Part shown: positions 48,300 to 58,461 of the stretch, in pieces
Numbering within the stretch: the stretch's first letter is position 1
Layout: every line of letters begins with the position of its first letter
Assembly (NCBI GenBank): GCA_902540805.1
Contig: CACBON010000006.1
Coordinates: forward strand, 1-64,000
Direction: 5' to 3'
Length of the DNA: 64,000 bases
Source of the DNA: an uncultured Alphaproteobacteria bacterium
GTDB lineage: Bacteria; Pseudomonadota; Alphaproteobacteria; Methylaequorales; Methylaequoraceae
Translations under genes and position numbers: made by a program
Notes under the pieces: model-generated
Databases searched by the model: none
Told to the model about the DNA's origin: nothing
The model's input: the letters and a program-made list of their open reading frames with translations, nothing else

Positions 48300-49193
48300 T
48301 TATATTGTTAGAATCTGATTCTTAATCCAATCGAATGTAGGATGATTGGTAAGTTCTTTATGCCAAACCATTTTTGTCTTTCGTTTTTCAAGTTCTAGTG
48401 GAAGTTCCGTTATTGTAAAATCATAATTTTTGGCCATTCTTTGTGCTGTTCTTGATGGAAGAGTTAAAAGCAAATCTGTTTTTTTAATTATAACAGGCGC
48501 AAGTGTTATAAGATCTATTCTTACAGCGATTTCTCTTTCAAAATTTAGTTGACCCAATTCTCTATCTATGGGATGAGTGGGAGCGTCCATTGGAGCAACT
48601 CTGAGATGCTTTGTTGAAAGATATTGATCTATTGACAGTTTTTTCTCTAGTGCCAATGGATGAGACTTTCTTAATATGCAAACATATTTTTCCGTAAAAA
48701 GGTCTGTGTACCCGAACCTACCACTTATTGTTTCAAAACGACCAACCGCAAAATCAATTTCGTTATTGTCCAGAAGCTTGAGGGCTTCATTACCTTGCTC
48801 TGATCTAATACACAAAGATGAAAAAGGCGAGTTCGTTTCAATAAAATTAACTAAATTTGGAAGTATGATTGGGGCAACATCATCAGACATAGAAATTCGA
48901 TAAAGCTTTTTTGTTGTCTTTGGATCAAAGTTAATAGAGGATAAGGAAAGCTCTAAGTTATTCAACGCAGTTTGAATTGGAAGAGAAAGGTCATTTGCCC
49001 TTTGAGTAGGTCTCATTCCTCTGGGTCCCCTAATAAAAAGATCATCTTTCACAAGATACCTTAATCTATTTAATGCGTTACTCATAGCGGGTTGAGTTAT
49101 TCCCATTTTTTTACTAGCTTTAGTTACGTTTCGCTCTTCAAAAAGTGTTTTAAAAACTAAAAGTAAGTTTAGATCAAAATTTTTTATATTCAT
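48300..49193 (-). CDS. LysR family transcriptional regulator
   Basis: N-terminal HTH: FKTLFEERNVTKASKKMGITQPAMSNALNRLRYLVKDDLFIRGPRGMRPTQRA. Confidence 0.93.
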   Translation of the reverse strand: MNIKNFDLNLLLVFKTLFEERNVTKASKKMGITQPAMSNALNRLRYLVKDDLFIRGPRGMRPTQRANDLSLPIQTALNNLELSLSSINFDPKTTKKLYRISMSDDVAPIILPNLVNFIETNSPFSSLCIRSEQGNEALKLLDNNEIDFAVGRFETISGRFGYTDLFTEKYVCILRKSHPLALEKKLSIDQYLSTKHLRVAPMDAPTHPIDRELGQLNFEREIAVRIDLITLAPVIIKKTDLLLTLPSRTAQRMAKNYDFTITELPLELEKRKTKMVWHKELTNHPTFDWIKNQILTI

Positions 49194-49273
49194 AAGATGA
49201 ATTTTTTTTTTTAAGTATATTTTTATAATAAATCATTTTAATCTTATAATATAGTATTATTATTATATATGAG

Positions 49274-50095
49274 GTGTATTTAGCTTTGCTTGCTCTAGTT
49301 GTATTTTCTCTAATTCAGGGGTTCACAGAATTTCTACCTATTAGCTCTCAGGGACATCTTATCATTTTTAATTCAATTTATCCTATTGATTATTATTCGG
49401 AAATCAGTGTTCACGAAGCCACAATAATCGCACATTTTGGTTCACTTTTTGCTATAATGACATTCTATCGAAGAGTTATTTTAGGTCTTTTTTTTTCAAT
49501 TAAAATGATTGATAGGCCTGACATTGACAAGAACTCTTTTATGCTAGTAAATTTAATAATCTCAACAATTCCGATTATAATAGCTGGATTAGTAATTTCT
49601 AAAATATTAGATTATGATGGAAATAAAATTTTGAATATCATTGCAATATCAAGTATTTTTTTTGGTATAATTTTATTCATAGTAGACAAATTTTGTCTGA
49701 GAATTAAAAATCAAAATTCACTGGATTATTTGACTTCATTTCTTATTGGTATTTTTCAATGTGCAGCGCTTGTACCTGGTGTAAGTAGATCTGGTTCAGT
49801 TTTAACAATAATGAGATTCTTTGGATTCCAAAGACAATTTTCAGTAGAATACGCGAATCTTTTAAGTATTCCAGTTATAATAGGTGCAATGATTTTTATG
49901 ATTGCAAATTCAACGTTTAGTGGCTCTTTTAGTACGTTGATTAATTCTCAAACATTCATGATTTTCTTTCTAAGTTTTTTCTTTTCAATAATTTTTATAT
50001 ATTTTTTTGTAACGTGGGTAAAAAGATTTTCATTATTTATTTTTGTTTTATATAGAGTTAGTTTTGGCTTATGGATCTTATTAGTCTTAATTTAA
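49274..50095 (+). CDS. uppP: Undecaprenyl-diphosphatase
   Basis: QGFTEFLPISSQGHL, ALVPGVSRSGSVLTIMRFFGFQRQFSVEYANLLSIPVI (one residue from the usual motifs at several positions). Confidence 0.9.
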   Translation: MYLALLALVVFSLIQGFTEFLPISSQGHLIIFNSIYPIDYYSEISVHEATIIAHFGSLFAIMTFYRRVILGLFFSIKMIDRPDIDKNSFMLVNLIISTIPIIIAGLVISKILDYDGNKILNIIAISSIFFGIILFIVDKFCLRIKNQNSLDYLTSFLIGIFQCAALVPGVSRSGSVLTIMRFFGFQRQFSVEYANLLSIPVIIGAMIFMIANSTFSGSFSTLINSQTFMIFFLSFFFSIIFIYFFVTWVKRFSLFIFVLYRVSFGLWILLVLI

Positions 50096-50099
50096 ATTC

Positions 50100-51053
50100 C
50101 TACAAATAAGTTTCTGCTATTGTCTTCAATGAAGAAGGATTTTTTACAAATTGTTTTAAATTTTCGAATCCTTTTGCTGATATATTATCATACTCTAATA
50201 ACCTTACTTGATCTCGAGTGAGTGGAGGTTTTGGCATTATTTCCATAAAAAACGCTAAGATCTTTGCAAGAAAAAAAGGGATCGGCATGTAAAGTCTTTT
50301 TCTTTTTTTTGCTTCGAGAATTATATCAAAAATTTCATCAAAGGATTGAATTGTTGGGCCTGAAAGGTCAAAAATTTTTTTCTTCAGCAGGCATGTATTA
50401 ACCATAAAAGAAACTAAATCACCAACATAAATAGGTTGAAATTTTACCTTTTTTTTAAAATTCAATATCGGAATCAAACCTTGTTTTTTTATTTCGGGTG
50501 TACCTATAAGAGGAAGGAAAGGACTAAAATTAGACATGCTTATGAAAAAATTTGTAAAACTGTCTCTCTTTCCAAAAACAACACTTGGTCTAATTATAAC
50601 ACAATCTGGAAATTTTTCTTTTACCGCTTGCTCACCAGAAAGTTTTGAATTTGAATAAAAAGATGTAACTGATTTTTCAATATTTAAAGCAGACAGATGA
50701 ATGAAATTTCTAACACCATTTTTTTTGGCTGCAGCAGCTATCTCTCTGGGTATGTTTACGTGAACATCAGAGAAAGTATTTTTCTTTGTTTCAAAGAGAA
50801 TTCCAATTAAGTTAAAAACTATATCAGCGTTTTGAACTAAATAATCTATTTTACTATCAGAAAATTTCTCTATTTTTTTTACACTCACTTGCCCTGGTTC
50901 GCAACCTAAAAAAAAATCTAGTTTTTTATTATCACTTCTTGTCACTATATCAACCTGACATGAGTTCTTACATAAAAGATTCACCAAATGAGAACCGATG
51001 AAACCCTTTCCTCCAAAAACAACTACTTTTTTTCCACTTATTTTTTCATTCAT
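50100..51053 (-). CDS. Complex I NDUFA9-like NAD(P)-binding protein
   Basis: VVVFGGKGFIGSHLVNLLCK, RNFIHLSAL, SNSKLSGEQAVKEKFPDCVIIRPSVVFG, QPIYVGDLV. Confidence 0.85.
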   Translation of the reverse strand: MNEKISGKKVVVFGGKGFIGSHLVNLLCKNSCQVDIVTRSDNKKLDFFLGCEPGQVSVKKIEKFSDSKIDYLVQNADIVFNLIGILFETKKNTFSDVHVNIPREIAAAAKKNGVRNFIHLSALNIEKSVTSFYSNSKLSGEQAVKEKFPDCVIIRPSVVFGKRDSFTNFFISMSNFSPFLPLIGTPEIKKQGLIPILNFKKKVKFQPIYVGDLVSFMVNTCLLKKKIFDLSGPTIQSFDEIFDIILEAKKRKRLYMPIPFFLAKILAFFMEIMPKPPLTRDQVRLLEYDNISAKGFENLKQFVKNPSSLKTIAETYL

Positions 51054-51115
51054 TTTTTTTTTACTATTTATCTTATAACTTTGGTATTAATATCATAATT
51101 AAAAAATATCAAACA

Positions 51116-51763
51116 ATGAAAACTTTTAAATTTGGCGAATCAAAAATTTTCTTGCACCAGGACGACCTTCCGGCAAAAATAAAAACTCCAAACATTATAG
51201 CAATTGATACCGAAACAACAGGTTTAAGTTTAATTAGGGACAGGCTTTGTCTTATACAATTTGCTTTCTCTAAAGAAGAATGTCATTTGGTCCAATTTAG
51301 TAAAAAAGATTCAAAATTTGACAGTAGACATACAGAAGTTTTAAAAATATTAAATAATCACAAAATTCAGAAAATATTTCACTACGCAAGGTTCGACGTT
51401 GCAATTTTAAAAAAAACTTTTCAAGCTAATATTGAGAATATATTTTGCACAAAATTAGCCTCAAAACTTGTCAGAACTTACACAGACAAACATGGGCTAA
51501 AAGAATTATGCAAAGAACTTTTGGGAGTTGATTTAAATAAATCACAACAATCATCAGATTGGTCATCTGAAAAATTATCTGACAATCAAATTAGATATGC
51601 TTCGCATGATGTAATTCATTTATTTGAATTGAAAGATAGACTTGAAAAAATGCTGGGAAGAGAGAAAAGGTTAGATATTGCAAAATCACTATTTACTTTC
51701 CTTCCAACAAGAATAAACCTTGATCTATTAGATTTCACTGATACTGATATTTTTTCGCACTAG
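51116..51763 (+). CDS. rnd: Ribonuclease D-type 3'-5' exonuclease
   Basis: IAIDTETTGLSLIRDRLCLIQFA, HYARFDVAIL, LNKSQQSSDWSSEKLSDNQIRYASHDV. Confidence 0.9.
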   Translation: MKTFKFGESKIFLHQDDLPAKIKTPNIIAIDTETTGLSLIRDRLCLIQFAFSKEECHLVQFSKKDSKFDSRHTEVLKILNNHKIQKIFHYARFDVAILKKTFQANIENIFCTKLASKLVRTYTDKHGLKELCKELLGVDLNKSQQSSDWSSEKLSDNQIRYASHDVIHLFELKDRLEKMLGREKRLDIAKSLFTFLPTRINLDLLDFTDTDIFSH

Positions 51764-51773
51764 AATAAAAGAA

Positions 51774-52715
51774 ATGGAAATTAAAACGGGAAGACATGTA
51801 ATTGATATTGAAATTAAAGCTCTCAATTTGCTAAAGAGTTATATTTCAAAGGATTTTGTTAAAGTTGTAAATTTGCTTTTAAAAAATAAAGGAAAAATTG
51901 TTGTCTCAGGTATTGGAAAAAGTGGCCATATTGCTTCAAAAATTGCTTCTACACTCTCTTCAGTCGGTTCACCTTCATTTTATGTTCATCCATCTGAGGC
52001 AAATCACGGAGATCTAGGTATGTTAGAAAAGAAAGATGTAGTGATTTTAATTTCAAACTCAGGAGAAACCTCAGAGTTAATTAATTTGATTTTGTACTGC
52101 AAGAAAATAAAAATACCAATAATTTCAATAACAAGTGAACCAAACAGTACTCTATCAAGAGAGTCAACTTTAAATCTTCTCATACCCAAAAATATTGAGG
52201 CTTGTCCACTTGAATTGGCGCCAACCAGTTCTACAACTTGCACTCTAGCTCTAGGCGATGCTCTTGCAGTAACCTTATTGAAGAAAAAAAAATTCACAGA
52301 AAGTGATTTTAGGGAGTTACATCCAGGAGGAAAGTTGGGTCAAATGTTGTCTGAAGTGAAAGATGTAATGAAAATTAATCTTGATATACCATTGATAGTT
52401 GAAACAAAAAAAATGAGCTACGCCATCTTAGAAATGACATCGAAAGGAGAGGGTTGTGTAGGAGTTGTATCAAAAAAAAATGAACTCATCGGAATCATCA
52501 CCGACGGAGATATAAGGAGAAATATGAATCCTAAATTACTTGATAAAAATGTTAAAGAAATAATGACAAGAAAACCTAAAACCTTATCACCTGACACTCT
52601 TATATCAAAAGCATTGAAAATTATGAATGAAGAATCAATTACAAATATTTTTATTACTAAACAAAAAAAACCTATTGGTATTATTCATATGCATGACATG
52701 TTAAAAGATGGTTAA
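51774..52715 (+). CDS. kdsD: Arabinose-5-phosphate isomerase KdsD/KpsF
   Basis: SIS domain GIGKSGHIASKIASTLSSVGSPSFYVHPSEANHGDLGML, SNSGETSEL, LAPTSSTTCTLALGDALAV; two CBS domains. Confidence 0.94.
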   Translation: MEIKTGRHVIDIEIKALNLLKSYISKDFVKVVNLLLKNKGKIVVSGIGKSGHIASKIASTLSSVGSPSFYVHPSEANHGDLGMLEKKDVVILISNSGETSELINLILYCKKIKIPIISITSEPNSTLSRESTLNLLIPKNIEACPLELAPTSSTTCTLALGDALAVTLLKKKKFTESDFRELHPGGKLGQMLSEVKDVMKINLDIPLIVETKKMSYAILEMTSKGEGCVGVVSKKNELIGIITDGDIRRNMNPKLLDKNVKEIMTRKPKTLSPDTLISKALKIMNEESITNIFITKQKKPIGIIHMHDMLKDG

Positions 52716-53301
52716 ATTTATGAATTATTCTGTTTTTATAAAAAGCTTAAAATATATTCTTCTTTTTTTCTCAGTATCAATCTTAATTCTTGTTTTTTAT
52801 AACAACAATTATATTGAAAAAGAAAAAGTCATTTTCGACATTTCATATAATGAAAGTGATTTTCAGTCAGCTAGGCAAGTTTTACGCAAACCCACTTTTA
52901 TAGGAATTGATAAAAAGAATCAACCCTTCAAAGTAATGGCTAACAAGGCGACGAGACTAAAGAAAGAGCCAAATATTTTCAATCTTGAAAAACCAACTGG
53001 AGAAATAATCAACGGAAAAGAGAAGTTTTTCTTAAGTGGCGATAAAGGGGTATTCCATAAAAATGTCGAACAACTTGAGGTTAAAGGCAATGTAGAATTT
53101 AATAACGGAGATGAAATGACTTTTACAACATCTGAAATGTACTTTGATTTTAAAAAAGAAATCCTTTCAGGAAATAAAAGAGTAAATGGAAAAAAAAATA
53201 ATTCAGTTATTGTTTCTGAGGGATTTAAAATTCTTAATAATGGAGAACAAATATTTTTTACTGGAAAAACAAAATTAAAATTAATCAATGAAAAAAATTA
53301 G
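52708..53301 (+). CDS. lptC: LPS export system protein LptC
   Basis: Single N-terminal TM, ANKATRLKKEPNIFNLEKPTGEI, FHKNVEQLEVKGNVEF; between kdsD and lptA. Confidence 0.85.
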   Translation: MVKFMNYSVFIKSLKYILLFFSVSILILVFYNNNYIEKEKVIFDISYNESDFQSARQVLRKPTFIGIDKKNQPFKVMANKATRLKKEPNIFNLEKPTGEIINGKEKFFLSGDKGVFHKNVEQLEVKGNVEFNNGDEMTFTTSEMYFDFKKEILSGNKRVNGKKNNSVIVSEGFKILNNGEQIFFTGKTKLKLINEKN

Positions 53302-54121
53302 TAAAAGTTATTATCTTATGACCATTTTAATCTTCTTAAGCTCGAAGATTTCAGAGTCACAACAACTCACAAATTTTGACAATAGTAATGGGCCTATTGA
53401 AATTTTCGCTGATGATGGGATTGAATGGCACAAGAATAAAAGTAAATATGTTGCATTAGGTAATGCTAAAGCTCTGAGTGGAACCCTATCCGTAGAGTCT
53501 GATAAAATAGAAGCATTTTACAAAGAAAATGACTCATCTAATATGAATATAACAGAGGTGAGAGCAAAAAAAAATGTTGTGGTCAAAGACAAAAAAATGA
53601 AAATTACTGGTGGAGAATATGCTGAGTATAAAATTCTTAAAGATTATTTTTTTATAAATGGCAAAAATATAATCCTTACCTCTGAGAAGAATATTTTAAA
53701 ATCAAATAAAAAACTGGAATATTGGAGATCTAAAAATATCGCCATTGCTACAGGAAAGGCAGAAGCCAAAAAAGACAATGAATTTGTTGTATTAGCTGAC
53801 AAGTTAGTCTGGTATCTTCAAGAAAGGAATCAAAAGACCACAGTTAAAAAACTTCTAGGATTTAATAATGTTTCAATTAAAACTAATAATGAAGTAGCAT
53901 TTAGTGATAAAGCTATTTATAATAATGTTACAGAGATTTGTAAATTATTTGGAAATGTAAAACTTCAAAGAGGAGAAAGTTTTTTGATAGGTGAATATGC
54001 TGAGGTCGATCTTAGAAGTGGTATAAGTAAGTTATTACCCGCTCCAGGAACCAAATTAAATGAAAATAAAGTAAGAGCACTCATTGATAAAGGAGGAGTT
54101 GATCCAGATGAGTCAAATTGA
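53288..54121 (+). CDS. lptA: LPS transport protein LptA/OstA family
   Basis: Signal peptide, PIEIFADDGIEWHKNKSKYVALGNAKALSGTLSVESDKIEAFYKE; cluster position. Confidence 0.85.
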   Translation: MKKISKSYYLMTILIFLSSKISESQQLTNFDNSNGPIEIFADDGIEWHKNKSKYVALGNAKALSGTLSVESDKIEAFYKENDSSNMNITEVRAKKNVVVKDKKMKITGGEYAEYKILKDYFFINGKNIILTSEKNILKSNKKLEYWRSKNIAIATGKAEAKKDNEFVVLADKLVWYLQERNQKTTVKKLLGFNNVSIKTNNEVAFSDKAIYNNVTEICKLFGNVKLQRGESFLIGEYAEVDLRSGISKLLPAPGTKLNENKVRALIDKGGVDPDESN

Positions 54122-54860
54122 TATCCCATTCATTGCGGTAAATAACAAAGGGCTAGAAGTAAAAAATATTACAAAATCTTATGATAAAAAAAGAATTTTG
54201 GATAATGTTTCACTTGATCTAAATAGAGGCGAGTCGGTAGCTTTACTAGGTCCAAATGGAGCTGGAAAAACATCATTATTTTACATTACTATGGGACTAA
54301 TTAAAGCGGATAGTGGATCCATAAATCTTGACAAAAAAGAAATTTCAGAATTCCCAATGTATAGGCGTTCGAAATTAGGTTTAGGTTATCTCCCTCAAGA
54401 ATCATCAATATTTAGGGGAATGAATGTGGAAGAAAATATTCTTTCGATATTAGAAAAAACTGAGAAATCAGTAGAAGCAAAACAAAAAAGACTTGAAGAC
54501 TTGTTGGCGGAATTTGGAATCGAACACCTCAGATATGCACCATCTTTATCTTTATCTGGAGGTGAAAGACGAAGATTAGAAATTGCTAGGTGTTTAGCAT
54601 CAAACCCTAACTTTATTCTATTGGACGAACCACTTGCTGGAATTGATCCAATAGCAATACAAGATGTAAAAAAATTAATTCAAAATCTGAAAAACAGAAA
54701 CATAGGTGTTTTGATGACTGATCACAATGTGAAAAGCACTCTTGAAATTGTGGATAGGGCTTACATTATTTTTGAGGGTAAAGTCCTTTTCAAAGGTAAG
54801 CCTGATGAAATAATTAAAAATAAAAATGTAAGAACATTCTATCTGGGCAATGATTTTTGA
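54108..54860 (+). CDS. lptB: LPS export ABC transporter ATPase (start revised from 54084)
   Basis: GPNGAGKTSLFYITMGLI, LGYLPQESSIFRGMNVEENI, LSGGERRRLEIAR, LDEPLAGIDPIAI. Confidence 0.95.
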   Translation: MSQIDIPFIAVNNKGLEVKNITKSYDKKRILDNVSLDLNRGESVALLGPNGAGKTSLFYITMGLIKADSGSINLDKKEISEFPMYRRSKLGLGYLPQESSIFRGMNVEENILSILEKTEKSVEAKQKRLEDLLAEFGIEHLRYAPSLSLSGGERRRLEIARCLASNPNFILLDEPLAGIDPIAIQDVKKLIQNLKNRNIGVLMTDHNVKSTLEIVDRAYIIFEGKVLFKGKPDEIIKNKNVRTFYLGNDF

Positions 54861-55435
54861 TTGACTCAAATAAAATATCTGTTTCGGGAAAGCAAACAAA
54901 AGTAGGTAAGTCTTTAACCCAATATGTCAAAGACTCTTTAGTACAAACACTTAAAAAATATTTTGATAATTTCATAAGTGGAAATATTCTATTTTCTAAA
55001 GACACTTTTAACTTTAGATGTGAAATTAATATTCACATTGATAGTGCTATATTTATTCAGGGTAATGCTGAAAGCAATGACGCTTATGGCGCATTTAATG
55101 TTGCAAACGAAAAAATAAAAAAAAGACTCAGGAGGTATCACAGAAAACTTACTGATCATAGATTGAAGAATAGAAAACCTCTAAAATATCTTAAAGCAAA
55201 CCAATATATTATTGAAAATCCTGAACTAAAAAAAATGAAAGATAGTCAGTATGATCCAGTTATAGTTGCTGAATCAGAAGATATTATAAAAACTGTCTCT
55301 GTAAGTGAGGCAATGATGCTGATGAATTTAAAAGATCAAAATGCTATTTTTTTTAAAAATGTCCAATCAAAAAGACTTAATATACTTTATAGAAGATCAG
55401 ATGGAAATATAGGCTGGGTGGATCCTAAAAAATGA
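54857..55435 (+). CDS. hpf: Ribosome hibernation promoting factor, long form (TTG start)
   Basis: SVSGKQTKVGKSLTQYVKDSL, C-terminal VSEAMMLMNLKDQNAIFFKN..LNILYRRSDGNIGWVDP domain. Confidence 0.88.
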   Translation: MIDSNKISVSGKQTKVGKSLTQYVKDSLVQTLKKYFDNFISGNILFSKDTFNFRCEINIHIDSAIFIQGNAESNDAYGAFNVANEKIKKRLRRYHRKLTDHRLKNRKPLKYLKANQYIIENPELKKMKDSQYDPVIVAESEDIIKTVSVSEAMMLMNLKDQNAIFFKNVQSKRLNILYRRSDGNIGWVDPKK

Positions 55436-55887
55436 AATTAATTGAATTTATTGCTCTTGATTCGATCCTTGTTGATGTTGATGTTGATAGTAAAAAAAAT
55501 CTTTTCAAACTTGTATCCAACGTCTTCGCTAAAAATGATTTCGAAGAAAGTTCAAAGATTATTGAGAAATTAAATGAAAGAGAAAGGTTAGGTTCAACTG
55601 GTGTGGGTAACGGAATCGCAATTCCTCATTCAAAAATAAGTCTCATTAATAAAACAAAGGTATTATTTTTAAAATTAAAATCTGCTATTGATTTTTCTGC
55701 ACCAGACAAAAAAGATGTGGACTTAGTTTTTGTAATACTTGCACCAAAAAATTGTCAATCTGAACATTTACTTGTTTTGTCGTCAATCTCTAGTTTTGTA
55801 AAAAACAAAAATTTTGTTCAAAAACTAAGAAAATTAGAGAAATCAAAAGAGATTTATAAGTTTTTTGGAAAACCTAATGAAGATTGA
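55432..55887 (+). CDS. ptsN: PTS IIA-like nitrogen regulatory protein
   Basis: NERERLGSTGVGNGIAIPHSKI motif; after hpf. Confidence 0.93.
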   Translation: MKLIEFIALDSILVDVDVDSKKNLFKLVSNVFAKNDFEESSKIIEKLNERERLGSTGVGNGIAIPHSKISLINKTKVLFLKLKSAIDFSAPDKKDVDLVFVILAPKNCQSEHLLVLSSISSFVKNKNFVQKLRKLEKSKEIYKFFGKPNED

Positions 55888-56110
55888 TGTGTTCGAGACC
55901 AGATTGAAGAATTGCAGCTATAGCTGACTCCTTGCTATCGAAAGCTGCCAGAAGAGTTCCATCAGCACAATAAACTGAAAAAACGTCCGTAGTAAAATTT
56001 TCCTCTTTGTGAATCTCTTTTTTTACAAATGCAAGGGAAGCGTTTCCGTATTCAAGAAAGTCGAAGCTCGTTGAGTTGCTACCTTTAGACATTTTCATCT
56101 TCACCTCCAA
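55874..56110 (-). CDS. DUF1150 family protein
   Basis: VFSVYCADGTLLAAFDSKESAIAAILQSGLEHINLH; adjacent to Hsp20. Confidence 0.8.
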   Translation of the reverse strand: MEVKMKMSKGSNSTSFDFLEYGNASLAFVKKEIHKEENFTTDVFSVYCADGTLLAAFDSKESAIAAILQSGLEHINLH

Positions 56111-56552
56111 AACTGATTAACTTATCTTTAATCTTATTATTTTTATCTTTAATTTCAATCTTTTTTGATTCTTCATTACTAATTGGTTGAGACAAGTCAA
56201 TAAATAGCAATCCATTGTCCATTGAAGCTTCTTCAACTTCTATGCCATCAGCTAAAATAAAATTTCTTTGAAACTGTCTGGTTGCAATTCCTCGGTGGAT
56301 ATAAATTTTATCAGAGTCATTATCTTCTCTACTTCCCCTAATTTGAAGTTGATTTCCTTCTAAACTTATGTCTAAGTCTTTTTTATTAAAACCAGCAACG
56401 GCTATTATGATCCTAATACTATTTGGAGATGTTTGTTCAATATTATAGGGTGGGTAAGAATCACTTGAAAGTTTTGAAATTCTGTCAACAGTTCTTTCAA
56501 ATTGGTCAAATCCCAATAAAAAAGGGCTATTAAACACTGACATTCTATTCAT
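56085..56552 (-). CDS. Hsp20/IbpA family small heat-shock protein
   Basis: FDQFERTVDRISKLSSDSYPPYNIEQTSPNSIRIIIAVAGFNKKDLDISLEGNQLQIRG, HRGIATRQFQRNFILADGIEV. Confidence 0.94.
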   Translation of the reverse strand: MNRMSVFNSPFLLGFDQFERTVDRISKLSSDSYPPYNIEQTSPNSIRIIIAVAGFNKKDLDISLEGNQLQIRGSREDNDSDKIYIHRGIATRQFQRNFILADGIEVEEASMDNGLLFIDLSQPISNEESKKIEIKDKNNKIKDKLISFGGEDENV

Positions 56553-56669
56553 AAATCCTCTATTCGAGCAACAAACACGAACCTTTAAAAGCGTTCAAAT
56601 AATAATTACAATAAATTATTATATAAATCAATTTAATATTCCAAGATATTAAAATATAAATAAATTTTG

Positions 56670-56742
56670 TGGAGCTGGACGGGATCGAACCGACGACCTT
56701 CTGAATGCCATCCAGACGCTCTCCCAACTGAGCTACAGCCCC
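56670..56742 (-). tRNA. tRNA-Ala (anticodon GGC), 3' CCA not encoded
   Basis: Minus strand GGGGCTGTAGCTCAGTTGGGAGAGCGTCTGGATGGCATTCAGAAGGTCGTCGGTTCGATCCCGTCCAGCTCCA, followed by CAA. Confidence 0.95.
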
Positions 56743-56793
56743 AAAAATATTTTCGTGTATAACTTTAAAAAGTAATAATTTTCAACAGAATAA

Positions 56794-57099
56794 CTAAGAA
56801 TCTGTTTCTCTTTCAATTTCCACAATTTCATCAACATTTGATTCATCTGAATCGACTTCTGTTGTGCTTGTGGAATCGTCAGCTTCAATGTCCTCGATCT
56901 CCATGTCTTTTGCCTCCAGATTATCTTCAGGTTTTAAAATCTTTGGTGGTCTTCCTCGCCTTGAAACATTTGTTAAAAGTGAGTTTACATCAGCCCCACA
57001 ATTTGGACAAACAATTGGATATTTTTCAAAATCAAAAAAAAGAGTGTTACATTTTGCGCATTTTCTCTTAGCACCTTTGTCAAATTTTTCCATAATCAA
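56794..57099 (-). CDS. TIGR02300 family zinc-ribbon/acidic-tail protein
   Basis: KGAKRKCAKCNTLFFDFEKYPIVCPNCG followed by an acidic tail. Confidence 0.85.
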   Translation of the reverse strand: MIMEKFDKGAKRKCAKCNTLFFDFEKYPIVCPNCGADVNSLLTNVSRRGRPPKILKPEDNLEAKDMEIEDIEADDSTSTTEVDSDESNVDEIVEIERETDS

Positions 57100-57141
57100 C
57101 TTTCAATAATAAAGTAAATAAATTATATATCATAATTAGAG

Positions 57142-58461
57142 ATGAAAAAAACTATTACTCTGAAATCTTCGAAAAGTAAACCATTAAATGGAACTATAAC
57201 TGTTCCTTCAGATAAATCCATTTCCATAAGATCACTTATTATTTCGTCAACCTGCCTAGGAAACACTAAAGTTTTTAAGCTTTTAGAATCTGAAGATGTC
57301 ATGAACACTTTAAAAGTTCTCAAAAATTTAAAAATTAAAATAATTAAAAAAAATGATTACTATGAAATTTTTGGACAAGGGGGGCTTTTCTCTGATCCTC
57401 AAAAAATTTTACATTTCGGAAACTCTGGAACGGGCGTAAGGCTGATGACTGGTTTGCTTAGCACTAGCGAGGTAAATGCGACATTAACTGGGGACAAATC
57501 ATTATCATCGAGACCAATGAAAAGAATTATTGACCCTCTTCAAGAAATGAATGTTTCCATAACACACAATGACGGTTTACTTCCAATTAAGGTTTTCAAT
57601 CACAACAATCATTACGTTCCTATAAACCATACTTTAAATGTTGGTTCTGCCCAAGTAAAGAGTTGTATCTTACTTGCAGCATTAAATACAAAAGGCACAA
57701 CTACAATTGTGGAAAAAATTCCATCTAGAGATCATACGGAGATAATGCTAAAGTTTTTGGGAGCAAACTTAATTAAAGAAAAAAATGTAATTAAATTAAC
57801 GTCACCAAATTTTCTTAAACCCAAAGAATTAAAAATTCCTGGAGATTTTAGTTCTGCAGCATTTGTTATAATTGCAGTTCTCCTCTCTAAAAAAAGCAAA
57901 GTAAAATTAAAAGATGTTGGTCTTAATTATTACAGAACTGGTCTTTTAGATGTTTTAAAGAAAATGAATGCTAATATTAACGTTAAAAATAAGAGAAAAT
58001 TCAATGGCGAAATTGTTGGTGACATTGAGGTCGAAAGTTCAAATTTAATAGCGACTGTCGTGAATAAGGGAATAGTTCCAAGACTTATTGATGAATATCC
58101 AATATTGTTTGTAGCAGCCTCTTATGCATCAGGGGTTTCCGAATTTTATGGGTTAAAAGAACTAAAAGTAAAAGAAAGTAATAGACTTACTTCGATGTCA
58201 AACGCTCTATCTAAAAATGGGGTGAGATTAGAATTAGGTTATGATTCTATCAAAATTTATGGAAAAAAAAATCAAGAAGGAGGCAATCAAGTTGAAACAG
58301 AAAATGACCATAGAGTGGCAATGTCAATGCTTATCTTTGGGTTTTTTTCAAATAAATCTATTGTTATTGATGAGATGAAAATGATAAAAACATCATTTCC
58401 TAGCTTCAAAGAACTCTTTCAGAATTTAGGTGCTAAAATTGAATATTTTCAAAAATTCTAA
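57142..58461 (+). CDS. aroA: 3-phosphoshikimate 1-carboxyvinyltransferase
   Basis: TVPSDKSISIRSLI, FGNSGTGVRLMTGLL, LTGDKSLSSRPMKRI, KESNRLTSM, DHRVAMSM. Confidence 0.96.
   Translation: MKKTITLKSSKSKPLNGTITVPSDKSISIRSLIISSTCLGNTKVFKLLESEDVMNTLKVLKNLKIKIIKKNDYYEIFGQGGLFSDPQKILHFGNSGTGVRLMTGLLSTSEVNATLTGDKSLSSRPMKRIIDPLQEMNVSITHNDGLLPIKVFNHNNHYVPINHTLNVGSAQVKSCILLAALNTKGTTTIVEKIPSRDHTEIMLKFLGANLIKEKNVIKLTSPNFLKPKELKIPGDFSSAAFVIIAVLLSKKSKVKLKDVGLNYYRTGLLDVLKKMNANINVKNKRKFNGEIVGDIEVESSNLIATVVNKGIVPRLIDEYPILFVAASYASGVSEFYGLKELKVKESNRLTSMSNALSKNGVRLELGYDSIKIYGKKNQEGGNQVETENDHRVAMSMLIFGFFSNKSIVIDEMKMIKTSFPSFKELFQNLGAKIEYFQKF

Noticed and set aside
52004-53288. Antisense ORFs in kdsD and lptC (97 and 122 aa)
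   Set aside because: Opposite well-supported genes, low-complexity translations.
55465-55490. GTTGAT triple micro-repeat in ptsN
   Set aside because: Encodes LVDVDVDS in an intact gene; too short to be a meaningful repeat.
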